This document shows positions 1 to 8,394 of a stretch of 64,000 nt of DNA, in pieces. Numbering within the stretch: position 1 is the stretch's first letter; every line of letters starts with the position of its first letter. The position numbers and the translations under genes are program-made. The stretch is from Lachnospira pectinoschiza (GTDB taxonomy: Bacteria; Bacillota; Clostridia; Lachnospirales; Lachnospiraceae). Under the pieces are notes generated by a model that did not search any database, was not told where the DNA came from, and was given only the letters and a program-made list of their open reading frames with translations. The DNA lies in assembly GCF_900103815.1 (NCBI RefSeq), contig NZ_FNHZ01000006.1, forward strand, positions 1-64,000, in the 5' to 3' direction.

Positions 1-30
1 TTGTCGTTGCTGTATCGCAGCGACTTGTAT

Positions 31-59
31 ATATTATCATCTAGATAACTTAATGTCAA
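31..59 (-). promoter_or_regulatory. Promoter of a gene leaving the left edge
   Basis: On the minus strand TTGACA (54-59) is followed by a 17-base spacer and TAATAT (31-36), a near-consensus vegetative promoter. The predicted transcript begins close to an imperfect hairpin (GTCGCTGC at 17-24 with GCAACGAC at 3-10) and leaves the window to the left. The layout resembles the tRNA-Ser promoter at 3095-3123, so a stable-RNA operon outside the window is possible, but this is inference. Confidence 0.6.
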
Positions 60-161
60 CACCTTTTTTCATATTTTTTCGCAATTTTTCGATTTTTTTA
101 AATCGTGTTTTAATTTCCACTATATATGGTGGAATATAAACTATACTCTACAAGGAAAGCC

Positions 162-193
162 AAAATAACCATCCCATAAGGGATGGTTATTTT
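162..193. terminator. Bidirectional intrinsic terminator
   Basis: AAAATAACCATCCC (162-175) and its exact complement (180-193) flank a four-base loop. The arms end in A/T runs on both strands, so it can act in both directions. It lies just downstream of the nitroreductase gene. Confidence 0.75.
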
Positions 194-264
194 GAAAGGA
201 TATACATTCTTTAATATACATTCTTTAATATATAACAACGTTTATAACTCTAGTTATAACTCTA

Positions 265-825
265 CTATAATAGAACATCTTCTAATTTTCTTTTAGGTAC
301 ATAGTGGTTCATATCTTCATCTCTATAGTACTTTACGTCGTTATTTTGCATTTCAACTAGAGATACATTTTCCTTAGGATAACCAAGTGCCAATACGAGG
401 TCGATCTTATAATCGGCGGGGAGATTGATTGCCTTTACTAGCTCTTCTCTTTTAACGTTACCAAGAATGCAGCCACCAAGGCCACGCTCTACTGCTGCCA
501 ACATTATAGTCTGACTAATTATGCCCTCATCAATGTCTGCCTTTGTATCTTTGTCGGTGGCAAGGATAATGTATGCGGCTGGTCTTTCATTTTCAATAGG
601 ACCATCCCAATCCTTTAGGTAACCAGCCCAGCCAAGGGTCTTATATACCTTTGCGGCCTCGGCCTCTTCATACACAAGCTTATATCGTACAGGCTGGCGG
701 TTGGCTGCAGATGGGGTGTTTCTTGCAATGTCTACTAGTTCTGTTAGTTCTTCTTTGGAAATTTTCTTCTCATTATAGAAACGTCTATAGGATCTGTTTT
801 TGAGCACCATGTCTTTTAAGTTCAT
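265..825 (-). CDS. Nitroreductase-family flavoprotein
   Basis: The 186-residue protein has the layout of the NAD(P)H:FMN nitroreductase family: an N-terminal RSYRRF motif that contacts FMN phosphate, a PSAANRQP segment around residues 40-47, and GGCILGNVKR in the second half. These enzymes are cytoplasmic dimers reducing nitro compounds, quinones or flavins; the substrate cannot be told from sequence. I place the start at 825 because AGGGAGGT (831-838) lies five bases upstream; an in-frame ATG at 846 would put that ribosome-binding site inside the gene. It is a single gene ending in a strong terminator and divergent from bioY. Confidence 0.85.
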   Translation of the reverse strand: MNLKDMVLKNRSYRRFYNEKKISKEELTELVDIARNTPSAANRQPVRYKLVYEEAEAAKVYKTLGWAGYLKDWDGPIENERPAAYIILATDKDTKADIDEGIISQTIMLAAVERGLGGCILGNVKREELVKAINLPADYKIDLVLALGYPKENVSLVEMQNNDVKYYRDEDMNHYVPKRKLEDVLL

Positions 826-1013
826 TTCATACCTCCCTGATTGCATTTTTGCTTTTAGTGATTGCGCTTAATTGCATTGGTTTAACGTTTATTGTTAATG
901 CTTATTATTAATGCTTAATTTTATTGTAGGCATTTGGCAGGGTGGATGCAATAACTCTTTACCAGTTTGAAAGGATTAGTGGCTTTCGTTATTAAATGAT
1001 GGGATTTTATGAA

Positions 1014-1045
1014 TTGTTAACCTTAGATTAGTTTGTAGTTGACAA
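1014..1045. promoter_or_regulatory. BirA biotin operator of bioYB
   Basis: TTGTTAACC (1014-1022) and AGTTGACAA (1037-1045) form an inverted repeat (7 of 9 positions) separated by 14 bases. This is the half-site sequence and spacing known for BirA operators in Firmicutes. The right half overlaps a TTGACA -35-like hexamer (1039-1044), so BirA-biotinyl-AMP binding would occlude the promoter of the following bioY-bioB operon. Confidence 0.75.
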
Positions 1046-1132
1046 TGCATTTTTTTAATGCTAATTTGATAATTAAGAGCGTAAATCTTCCCTTAAAGAT
1101 TGGGCTCATTATAATTACTGGGAGGAAGATGT

Positions 1133-1771
1133 ATGAAGAATCTTGTTACTAACGAGGGAATTTTAAAAGATGAGGCTAAGGAGCTTAAGGCTTCAAAGCA
1201 AGAAGGGGAAAAGAAGGAATTGCTTTCTATTAAGACAATTGCAATGTGCGCCATTATGACTGCACTTTGCTGTATTCTTGGACCTTTATCAATTCCTATT
1301 GGGGCTGTGCCAATTTCATTAACTGTTATTTCAGTTTACTTATGCGTTTACAGCCTTGGTTGTATTAAGGGTAGTTTGGCTTACCTTGTTTACATGCTTT
1401 TAGGACTTGTGGGACTTCCTGTATTTTCGGAATATCAGGGTGGTCCAGCTAAGTTGTTTGGGGTGACTGGCGGTTATATTATCGGATTTATTTTTATGGC
1501 TTTGATTGCTGGTTTCTTTATTGACCATTTCTCATCTAAGCATTGGTATATGCATTTGGTGGGCATGGTACTTGGCTTGGCTGTATGTTACGTTTTTGGA
1601 ACTGTTTATTTTATGCTTCAGACAAACATGTCTCTTCAGGCTACTTTAACAGTTTGCGTTTATCCATTCCTTGCTTTTGATGCAATTAAGATTGCCTTAA
1701 GTATGGTGGCTGGTATTGCAATTAGAAGAGCTTTGGCCGCTGCCCACTTAATGTCATACAAGAAGTTATAA
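1133..1771 (+). CDS. bioY: Biotin ECF transporter S component BioY
   Basis: The 212-residue integral membrane protein binds biotin and is the substrate-specific subunit of an energy-coupling-factor importer. After a charged cytoplasmic N-terminus of about 35 residues come around six membrane helices with family motifs: GPLSIPIGAVPISLT near residues 50-64, GLPVFS near 91-96 and GVTGGYIIGF near 109-118. The start follows GGGAGGAAG. bioB begins 15 bases after the stop, so the two form an operon under the BirA operator. No EcfA/T genes adjoin it; it would share an ECF module encoded elsewhere. Confidence 0.93.
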   Translation: MKNLVTNEGILKDEAKELKASKQEGEKKELLSIKTIAMCAIMTALCCILGPLSIPIGAVPISLTVISVYLCVYSLGCIKGSLAYLVYMLLGLVGLPVFSEYQGGPAKLFGVTGGYIIGFIFMALIAGFFIDHFSSKHWYMHLVGMVLGLAVCYVFGTVYFMLQTNMSLQATLTVCVYPFLAFDAIKIALSMVAGIAIRRALAAAHLMSYKKL

Positions 1772-1786
1772 GACGAGGATTTAAAT

Positions 1787-2761
1787 ATGGATATGATTAA
1801 ACTTGCTAAGGAAATTATTGATAGTAGACGCCTAAGTGAAGCAGAGGATTTGTCCTTTTTTGAAGATTGCGATTTAGATGATTTATTAAGGGGCGCGGAC
1901 ATGATTCGTGCACATTTTAACGGAGATAAGGTGGACTTATGCACAATTATCAATGCTAGAAGTGGAAAATGTGGTGAAAACTGTAAATACTGCGCCCAGT
2001 CTGTGCATTATAAGACAAACTGCGAGGTTTACGACTTTTTAGATGAAGAAGAAATTCTTAATAACGCTAGAGAAAACTACAAGGCCGGCGTTGATAGATT
2101 TGCAATAGTTACTTCAGGCAGGGCTTTGTCTGGAGAGGAATTTGAGAAGTGTCTTAGAAGTTTTAAGTTAATTAGAAAGGAATGTCCAGGGCTTTGTCTT
2201 TGTGCTTCCCTTGGCTTATTGTCTAGGGAACAGTTTGAGGCTTTGAAAAATGCTGGCGTTAGCCGTATTCATAACAACATCGAAACTAGCCCTAGTTTCT
2301 TTCCTAGCATTTGCACTAGTCACACAATTAAGGATAAGCTTAATACTATTGAAAATGCGAGACTTGCCGGACTTGATGTATGTTCCGGTGGAATCTTTGG
2401 CCTAGGAGAGAGTTTTAAGCAGCGTATTGAAATGGCCCTTACTCTTTCTAAGATTGATGTTGTCTCTATTCCGATTAACGTGCTTATTGCTATTAAGGGA
2501 ACTCCGCTTGAGGGAATGCCTCATTTAGAGGAGGATGAGATTTTAAGATCTATTGCTATGTTTAAATATATTAATCCTGCTGCCAACGTTAGACTTGCTG
2601 GTGGTAGAATTCTTGTAGATAAAGCTGGCAAGAGGGCTTTTAATAGCGGAGCTAGCGCATCTATCACTGGAAACATGCTTACTACTTCTGGCTATACAAT
2701 TGAAAGTGATAGAAGAATGCTTAGTTCTATGCACAGAGAGCTTGCAAAGGCTGCTAATTAA
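1787..2761 (+). CDS. bioB: Biotin synthase
   Basis: The 324-residue radical SAM enzyme inserts sulfur into dethiobiotin to make biotin. The CxxxCxxC cluster motif is seen as CGENCKYCAQS around residues 63-73, with NNIETSP near 165, where the family has its conserved NLDTSP-like motif. The length is typical. It is co-transcribed with bioY and ends before a strong terminator. None of bioA, bioD, bioF or bioH is nearby, so this locus supports uptake plus the last biosynthetic step; whether the host imports dethiobiotin or makes it elsewhere cannot be seen here. Confidence 0.95.
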   Translation: MDMIKLAKEIIDSRRLSEAEDLSFFEDCDLDDLLRGADMIRAHFNGDKVDLCTIINARSGKCGENCKYCAQSVHYKTNCEVYDFLDEEEILNNARENYKAGVDRFAIVTSGRALSGEEFEKCLRSFKLIRKECPGLCLCASLGLLSREQFEALKNAGVSRIHNNIETSPSFFPSICTSHTIKDKLNTIENARLAGLDVCSGGIFGLGESFKQRIEMALTLSKIDVVSIPINVLIAIKGTPLEGMPHLEEDEILRSIAMFKYINPAANVRLAGGRILVDKAGKRAFNSGASASITGNMLTTSGYTIESDRRMLSSMHRELAKAAN

Positions 2762-2840
2762 AGAGCTTGCCAATTAAAAGATAGATGATTGGCAGAACTG
2801 ATAATTTGTGGGCTTGAGGATGATAATAAATAATACTTAA

Positions 2841-2869
2841 GGCGGACATTTAACATGTCCGCCTTTTTT
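2841..2869 (+). terminator. Terminator of bioYB
   Basis: GGCGGACAT (2841-2849), a five-base loop, ATGTCCGCC (2855-2863), then TTTTTT: a classical rho-independent terminator about 80 bases after bioB. Confidence 0.88.
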
Positions 2870-2870
2870 C

Positions 2871-2906
2871 AAAAAAAACCAGGAAGTTAATTACTAACTT
2901 CCTGGT
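2871..2906 (-). terminator. Terminator of tRNA-Ser
   Basis: Read on the minus strand, ACCAGGAAGTTA and its complement (arms 2895-2906 and 2878-2889) form a hairpin followed by a run of seven T (2871-2877), 13 bases after the tRNA 3' end. Confidence 0.88.
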
Positions 2907-2918
2907 CAAATTACTTAA

Positions 2919-3006
2919 CGGAGCAGGAGGGATTTGAACCCTCGCGCCGGTTTCCCGACCTACACCCTTAGCAGGGGCGCCTCTTCAGCCTCTTGAGTAC
3001 TACTCC
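2919..3006 (-). tRNA. tRNA-Ser(GCU)
   Basis: This is an 88-nt class II tRNA. The acceptor GGAGTAG (3006-3000) pairs with CTGCTCC, with G as discriminator. The anticodon loop contains CTGCTAA, giving anticodon GCU (AGC/AGU codons). A long variable arm typical of serine tRNAs precedes the GTTCAAATC T-loop. The 3' CCA is not encoded. Confidence 0.95.
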
Positions 3007-3094
3007 AGATTCCGTAACTGCGCTCGCCAATTGTGTTATATATAATAAACAATTCTTGAACTTAATTATGAAATTTGCGCTAAACGCAAGATTT

Positions 3095-3123
3095 ATTATA
3101 GCTTGACTACATCTTATTGTCAA
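3095..3123 (-). promoter_or_regulatory. Promoter of tRNA-Ser
   Basis: On the minus strand TTGACA (3118-3123), a 17-base spacer and TATAAT (3095-3100): full consensus at both hexamers, as expected for a stable-RNA gene. The leader to the tRNA is about 80 bases. Confidence 0.85.
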
Positions 3124-3176
3124 CACAATTTTCTAGAATTATTTATATATTTTTGCTCATTTTTTCGTATTTTTTC

Positions 3177-4883
3177 TTATTCTGCCATTAAGAATTTGTC
3201 CTCATAAATTCTTAATTTTACTGTATCTCCTACATTTACCAAAAGCATATCTAAGACGTCTGTGTACTTGGCATTATAGATATTGTTGTTCTGATCTACG
3301 ATGTAGAGATAAGTATTTCCGTTATTATCTATTGTCTGCATCTTTGTAATAGTTATTTCTGTTTCTGTATATAAGCTCTCATCTATAGTTTCACTAGTTG
3401 TTGCCTCTGAACTATCATTGTTTGCTTCATCTAAACTAATGTTACCGCTTAAGAGATTCTTATAGTTTTCGATGCATTTTTCCTGAGTTGTGGCTGTAGC
3501 AACGATGTTGTACTGCGATACATTTACGCAGGCATACATTTTCACCAAACCAGACTTATCCTTTAATACCATGATGTATGTTGGGATGTCGTCGATGGTA
3601 ATGAGGGATGGGAAGGATGCTTCGTAGCCCTTCTCCTGTACCTCGCCTTCGGCTGCGCTCATTGCCGAGAACTCGTCGGCGCCTGAAGCTTCGATAAACT
3701 TTGTCTGGCCTGTTCTTTCATTGGCAATGATGAAACCGATGTTGGAGCTGTCGCCATTTACGGATGTGACACCTGTGTAAATGTAGATGTCATCGCCAAT
3801 TGCGATATAGCCGTAATCTGAGGTTGATTCTTCTGAATCCTCTGTGACTTTACGGCATCCATTTTGTCCAATGACTGAGTTTAGGAAACCTTTCTGTAAC
3901 TGGGCGTAATTGTTGTACTGCTCAGTGATATAGTTTCCGCCGTAAACTACGTCTACCCAGCTTGGGACGTCTGCGAGTTTGTATTTTGTCATTTCGCCGG
4001 TAATAGGATTTACAAGGATTGCGCCTGTTACCTTCTTACCACCAAATAAGCCGATTGTCTTTTTAATAACTGGTGCCACATACCATGGGTTGCCTTCTTC
4101 GTCCACCTCAAAATGTGGTGTGTCAAAGATTGTTGTTAGATACTTCATTCTAATGTGTCTTTCAAGATCTTCTGAGAAGAAAGCGGATGGCACGTAAATC
4201 ATGCCTTCTGAAAGCTCTGTATAATTGGCATCCATTGTTACCGGATCTACAACGACATAACCTGGGATACCATTACTTTTATTGTTAATCCATTTAAAGA
4301 AGCTTGCGTAAGATAGAGGTGCTACCTTAACTGGGCTTGTGTGAACATTTAACTGAGTGTAGGAATCATCTTCGATGTCGTACTGTGATACTACGCTTGA
4401 AAGTGTTCCGATTTCTCTGTCACCTAGCTTCTTTGCTGAATCTGTGTCCATAAGGGCAATTGCAGATGTGTTTGAAACTGATGGCAAATCTGAGATTTCT
4501 CCTTCTTCTACTTGTAAAATCTTGCTATATGCTTTTGCATTAATTAGCTTTGATGAGAAGAATGAGAAGATAATAAAGATGGCAACTATTCCAAGTGCTA
4601 TAAGGCTAGACACCTTTGTAAATGTGCCTAAATCCTTATATTTAACTGTTGCCGGTTTCTTTTTCTTTGATTTAAAGCCTCTTGAAGAATAAGTTGCTCT
4701 TGCAAATATCTGAACGAACTGTCCAAATCCTGAGACAACTGTTGCTATTATGAATACCATTATTATAAAGAACCAGAAATCACCTGATGTTAGGTTGATT
4801 GGTGGTATGAAAATGTAGTACATAATAATGGTTAACACCAATGTAATAATTGCTGATATTATGTGTGATAAATAGTTTTTCAT
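3177..4883 (-). CDS. Uncharacterised membrane protein, large extracytoplasmic domain
   Basis: The 568-residue protein has hydrophobic segments at about residues 6-27, 36-58 and 93-115, a lysine-rich cytoplasmic loop around 70-80, then some 450 residues that should face outside. That region contains GYVVVDPVT and GAILVNPITGEM, two similar D/NP-type turns that suggest repeated beta units, and DYGYIAIGDDIYIYTG. A Ser/Thr/Glu-rich linker (about 480-495) precedes a small C-terminal beta domain of OB-like appearance. The start follows GGGAGGAC. I do not recognise a catalytic family. It is a single gene without signs of transfer, and its function is unknown. Confidence 0.8.
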   Translation of the reverse strand: MKNYLSHIISAIITLVLTIIMYYIFIPPINLTSGDFWFFIIMVFIIATVVSGFGQFVQIFARATYSSRGFKSKKKKPATVKYKDLGTFTKVSSLIALGIVAIFIIFSFFSSKLINAKAYSKILQVEEGEISDLPSVSNTSAIALMDTDSAKKLGDREIGTLSSVVSQYDIEDDSYTQLNVHTSPVKVAPLSYASFFKWINNKSNGIPGYVVVDPVTMDANYTELSEGMIYVPSAFFSEDLERHIRMKYLTTIFDTPHFEVDEEGNPWYVAPVIKKTIGLFGGKKVTGAILVNPITGEMTKYKLADVPSWVDVVYGGNYITEQYNNYAQLQKGFLNSVIGQNGCRKVTEDSEESTSDYGYIAIGDDIYIYTGVTSVNGDSSNIGFIIANERTGQTKFIEASGADEFSAMSAAEGEVQEKGYEASFPSLITIDDIPTYIMVLKDKSGLVKMYACVNVSQYNIVATATTQEKCIENYKNLLSGNISLDEANNDSSEATTSETIDESLYTETEITITKMQTIDNNGNTYLYIVDQNNNIYNAKYTDVLDMLLVNVGDTVKLRIYEDKFLMAE

Positions 4884-4967
4884 TTGTCCTCCCTTTATTT
4901 AGATATTTTGTATTATTAAATTCAGTATATCTAAGGCTTTTACATTTGTCTATAGTTAATAAGAACT

Positions 4968-4998
4968 AAAAAACCAGGAGCTTATAACTCCTGGTTTT
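4968..4998 (-). terminator. Terminator of the surface-protein gene
   Basis: AAAACCAGGAG (4970-4980) and CTCCTGGTTTT (4988-4998) pair across a seven-base loop; on the minus strand the stem ends in a T run. It follows the surface-protein gene by about 27 bases. Confidence 0.82.
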
Positions 4999-5024
4999 CT
5001 AGTATCGGTTTAGTTTATTCTATA

Positions 5025-7238
5025 TTATCTGTTAGAAACTTTCTTTCTTAATGTTACAACTACTGCTGTTGCAGCTGCAATAATCATTGCAATAACATAT
5101 GTGAAAATGTTGCTATTATCAGATGTCTTTGTTGTTGAAGTAGAAATCATTGCGCTTCCTACAACCACTTCATCTTCATCAGCAGCGATCTCACCTAAGT
5201 ATGTGTTATCAGCTGTAATTGTGATTGTCTTAATTTCTACATAGTCTTCATCACCAGCTACTTCAACGATTGTTGGTTCTTCTGCAATATCTTCATCGCT
5301 TGATACCTCAACAATTGTCTCCTCCTCTGTTGATGCTAACTCATCTTCATCTCCCGCAACTTCAACCTGTGTTTCAGCCTCTGTTGGAGCTTGTGTTTCT
5401 GTTTCTGGCTCTGTTACTTCTGTTGAAGATTCAGTCTCTGGAACTGTTACTTCTGTTTCAGCTTCTGTAGGAGCCTGTGTTTCTGGTGCCTGTGTTTCTG
5501 TTTCTGGTTCTACTACTGTCTCTTCAGTTGAGCTTTCTGGCTCTGCCACTGTTTCCTCTGTCGAAGACTCAGTCTCTGGAACTGTTACTTCTGTTTCAGC
5601 TTCTGTAGGAGCCTGTGTTTCTGGTGCCTGTGTTTCTGTTTCTGGCTCTACTACTGTCTCTTCAGTTGAGCTTTCTGGTTCTGTTACTTCTGTTGAAGAC
5701 TCAGTCTCTGTTTCTGGTTCTGATACTGTTTCTTCTTCATTTTCTAACTTAGTCCACTTTGCTGCACCATCGATATGCCAGTCACCATAAGCATTCTTCT
5801 TGATTACATACCACTTAATATCATCAAGATTTGTTGTATATGTATCTCCGTTATATGTTACCTGGAGGGTCTTTACTCCATTTTCAATAACAACTGTAAG
5901 ATTATAATCTCTTTCTTGTGTTGTTATCTGAGTGCCTTCTGTAAGATTTGAGAAGTCTACATCAATAAGATTTGGGATATTTGATTCTTCTGCGTAAGTT
6001 GTCTTACCATTTTCAGAATACTCAAAATCAAGTTTTATTGTTCCATCTCCATTAGAAAGGTCTGATGAAAATGCTTTAGTATATCCTAAATCTCTATAAG
6101 ATAAACCTGTTTTTTCTTCATACTTTAAGTAACCATCTTCATCAGTTATGGCCCCTATCTTGTCTGCCCAAGGCATTACAAGATAGAAACCTGTGTTAGT
6201 TGCTGTTGCAACCTGTCTCTGATATTCAAATACGATTACGTTATCCTGACCTTCTGTTAAAGTAATTGTCTGCTCTGGGTCAGATACTAAATCATAACCT
6301 GAAATTTCTTTAGCAGTTGCTGTTACGTCATTACCGTAAATTAGGTATGAACCATCTGTTGCCTCTTCAACTTCTGTTGTTGCCTCGATTTCTTCACCAG
6401 TTGTAGCATCAACATACTTTACTGTATATGTTGCTCCAATTACACCTTCGTCGATCCAATTTGGTTCACCATCTACGTGCCACTTCTGATTTCCCGATTC
6501 TTTCTTAATTACGTACCAGTTAATATCCTTAACATAAGTTACATAGCTGTGATTATTATAAATAACCTGTAATGCTAATTCTCCATTTCTTTCTACTACT
6601 GTCATAGGAGAGTCAGCTCTATCTGTAATAATTGTATCTCCAAGAGTAAGATTAGAGAAATTATTAGTATAAAGGAAATACTCTACATACTGATCTTCAG
6701 CATATGTTACTCTTTCATTTAAATTAAACTGATAAGGATTATTAAAAGCTAATGAAAGCTTTCCTTCTCCCTGAGCAATATCTCTTGAAAAGCTGTATGT
6801 ATATCCGTAGTTTCTATATGATGCACTAGTTGTTTCAGGGAACTTATATGTTCCTGGTACTGTGTTATTTGTCTTAATTGCCCAAGGCATTACTAAGTAG
6901 TAACCAACTTCGTTTGTATAATCGTATGTGTAATTATAATAATTATTATTATAGTTATCATCGTAATTGCAATAATAATTATCATAACAATAATCAAAAT
7001 ATATCTTTCCTAAATTTCCAAATAGTCCACCAATATATAATGTCTTTGAATTAGTTAAATAGTTTGTTTCCCCATATGTTGCTTCACAAGTATTAGCAGT
7101 TAACGATTTCAAGTATGCCTTAGATGTCCCCACTGAATTACTGCTTAAATCTAAATACTTTTGAGATACACCAGCTACTAATGCAGCCACTGTAACACCA
7201 AGAGTTGTTGCAACAAGAGTTTTTAATTTCTTGTTCAT
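5025..7238 (-). CDS. Large surface protein with duplicated domain, MucBP-like domain and acidic stalk
   Basis: The 737-residue protein starts with a signal peptide (about 1-26). A domain of about 130 residues occurs twice, each copy beginning G[FY]YLVMPWA and ending WYVIKK...WH[VI]DG (roughly 110-265 and 350-490). Between them lies a MucBP-like module (about 270-340: TVKYVDATTGEEI ... GYDLVSDPEQ). Residues 500-670 are a Thr/Glu/Pro/Ser repeat stalk, followed by a C-terminal membrane helix (about 708-730) and positive tail. KTSDNS stands where an LPXTG-like motif would be, without the T-G bond sortases cut. The start at 7238 is chosen because GGAGG lies just upstream; a TTG five codons earlier is that ribosome-binding site. 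Adhesion or host/plant-glycan contact is likely but inferred. Confidence 0.8.
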   Translation of the reverse strand: MNKKLKTLVATTLGVTVAALVAGVSQKYLDLSSNSVGTSKAYLKSLTANTCEATYGETNYLTNSKTLYIGGLFGNLGKIYFDYCYDNYYCNYDDNYNNNYYNYTYDYTNEVGYYLVMPWAIKTNNTVPGTYKFPETTSASYRNYGYTYSFSRDIAQGEGKLSLAFNNPYQFNLNERVTYAEDQYVEYFLYTNNFSNLTLGDTIITDRADSPMTVVERNGELALQVIYNNHSYVTYVKDINWYVIKKESGNQKWHVDGEPNWIDEGVIGATYTVKYVDATTGEEIEATTEVEEATDGSYLIYGNDVTATAKEISGYDLVSDPEQTITLTEGQDNVIVFEYQRQVATATNTGFYLVMPWADKIGAITDEDGYLKYEEKTGLSYRDLGYTKAFSSDLSNGDGTIKLDFEYSENGKTTYAEESNIPNLIDVDFSNLTEGTQITTQERDYNLTVVIENGVKTLQVTYNGDTYTTNLDDIKWYVIKKNAYGDWHIDGAAKWTKLENEEETVSEPETETESSTEVTEPESSTEETVVEPETETQAPETQAPTEAETEVTVPETESSTEETVAEPESSTEETVVEPETETQAPETQAPTEAETEVTVPETESSTEVTEPETETQAPTEAETQVEVAGDEDELASTEEETIVEVSSDEDIAEEPTIVEVAGDEDYVEIKTITITADNTYLGEIAADEDEVVVGSAMISTSTTKTSDNSNIFTYVIAMIIAAATAVVVTLRKKVSNR
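5431..5700 (-). repeat. Tandem ~138-bp coding repeat in the surface-protein stalk
   Basis: Two nearly identical units (5431-5568, 138 bp; 5569-5700, 132 bp with a 6-bp deletion) encode the Thr/Glu-rich stalk of the surface protein. Both lengths are multiples of three, so gain or loss of units keeps the frame. Shorter degenerate copies flank the pair. Confidence 0.85.
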
Positions 7239-7253
7239 TCTTTTTTCCTCCAA

Positions 7254-7745
7254 ATATAAATCCTTTTCTAAAGATTTCTCACTTCACATGTGTATAGTAC
7301 TTTAGTCATCGAAATCGTAAATACATAATATCATCATTATTTTTTCACAAACACACCATAAAAGGGGGGATAAAAAGATTTTTTGAAAGAAATTGTATAA
7401 ATATAGAAACAATAATTTTAGCAGTTGGTACCTATGTCCTATTTTTACAAAAAAATACGCGGTTTTTATACTTTTTTTAAAAGAGCACACCCTTGTACTC
7501 CCCATCTAGCCTGGACTGTATTACACCCATTTACCACCGGAAACCCCCACCGGTTTAGACGTTTCCATGTTTAACTAGCTAGTACTTTATTACTATATAC
7601 TTGTGACCTTGCCTTGTTTTCTGGCTTGATTCAAGATCACTAAAATTCCTCATTAGTAAAATTGCACAAAAAAACAGCTACAATATTTACATTAAAGATT
7701 CTCTCAAATGTAAATACTATAGCTGTCTATATTCTTTAATATAAA
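7254..7745. other. Long intergenic region with a GC-rich structured segment
   Basis: No convincing gene lies in these ~490 bases; a 67-codon minus-strand frame (7302-7505) has no ribosome-binding site and is rich in Phe/Leu/Tyr. On the minus strand 7480-7575 holds an ACCGG/CCGGT hairpin (loop TGGGGGTTT), an unpaired stretch, then GAGTACA-AGGG-TGTGCTC followed by TTTT, which looks like an intrinsic terminator ahead of the surface-protein gene. I could not match it to any riboswitch class I know. Confidence 0.5.
7667..7726 (-). terminator. Terminator of the fumarase operon
   Basis: A long hairpin with arms ACAGCTA (7674-7680) plus ATTTACATT and their complements ending at 7726; on the minus strand it is followed by a seven-T run. 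Confidence 0.75.
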
Positions 7746-8303
7746 CTAATCTTCTAAATTAGCATATTCTTTAATTGCTGTTTCATAGAGGTTGTTTCCT
7801 TCACTGTCGATTACGACAATTACTGGGAAGTTCTCAACTTCTAGTTTTCTGATAGCTTCTGTACCTAAATCATCATAGGCGATTACTGTTGATGACTTGA
7901 TACATTTTGATAAAATTGCTCCTGCACCGCCTACTGCTGCAAAGTATACTGCTTTATTAGCTACAATTGCATCAATAACAGCCTGGGATCTTTTGCCCTT
8001 TCCTATCATTCCCTTTAATCCTAGGTTTAATAGGTCTGGTGCATACTTATCCATTCTACTTGCTGTTGTTGGGCCAGCAGAACCTATTGGTCTTCCTTCT
8101 CTTGCTGGAGATGGACCCATGTAATATATAATATTATTAGTAAGGTTTATTGGCAAGTCTTTTTTGGCTTCTAAACATTCTGCCATTCTTTTATGGGCTG
8201 CGTCTCTAGCTGTATAAATTGTTCCAGTGATGTAGACATAATCACCACTTCTTAAACTCTTTGCGTCTTCGTCGCTTATTGGGGCATTAATATATTTATC
8301 CAT
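7746..8303 (-). CDS. fumB: Class I fumarate hydratase, beta subunit
   Basis: The 185-residue protein matches the C-terminal (beta) half of iron-sulfur class I fumarases and the related tartrate dehydratase TtdB. Motifs seen: RDAAHKRM near residues 33-40, YYMGPSPAREGRPIGSAGPT around 60-80, and AVGGAGAIL near 124-132. With the alpha subunit encoded 91 bases upstream it hydrates fumarate to malate, typical of anaerobes that run a reductive branch. Sequence alone does not exclude tartrate as substrate. Together the subunits make the length of one-piece class I enzymes. Confidence 0.88.
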   Translation of the reverse strand: MDKYINAPISDEDAKSLRSGDYVYITGTIYTARDAAHKRMAECLEAKKDLPINLTNNIIYYMGPSPAREGRPIGSAGPTTASRMDKYAPDLLNLGLKGMIGKGKRSQAVIDAIVANKAVYFAAVGGAGAILSKCIKSSTVIAYDDLGTEAIRKLEVENFPVIVVIDSEGNNLYETAIKEYANLED

Positions 8304-8394
8304 GTTTATCCTTCCTTTTTATCAACATTATTTTGAAAATGTTACGTTCTAATCCACATTTTTAATTCTTATCAACATCTTGCTTGGTTGATAA

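Noticed and set aside
7302..7505. 67-codon minus-strand open frame upstream of the surface protein gene
   Set aside because: No ribosome-binding site, odd composition dominated by Phe/Leu/Tyr from an AT-rich gap, and it overlaps the structured segment.
7480..7600. Cyclic di-GMP riboswitch (class I or II) ahead of the surface protein
   Set aside because: A GGAAAC and an AATGGG are present, but the remaining conserved class II positions and the class I GGACGCAAAGCC element are not.
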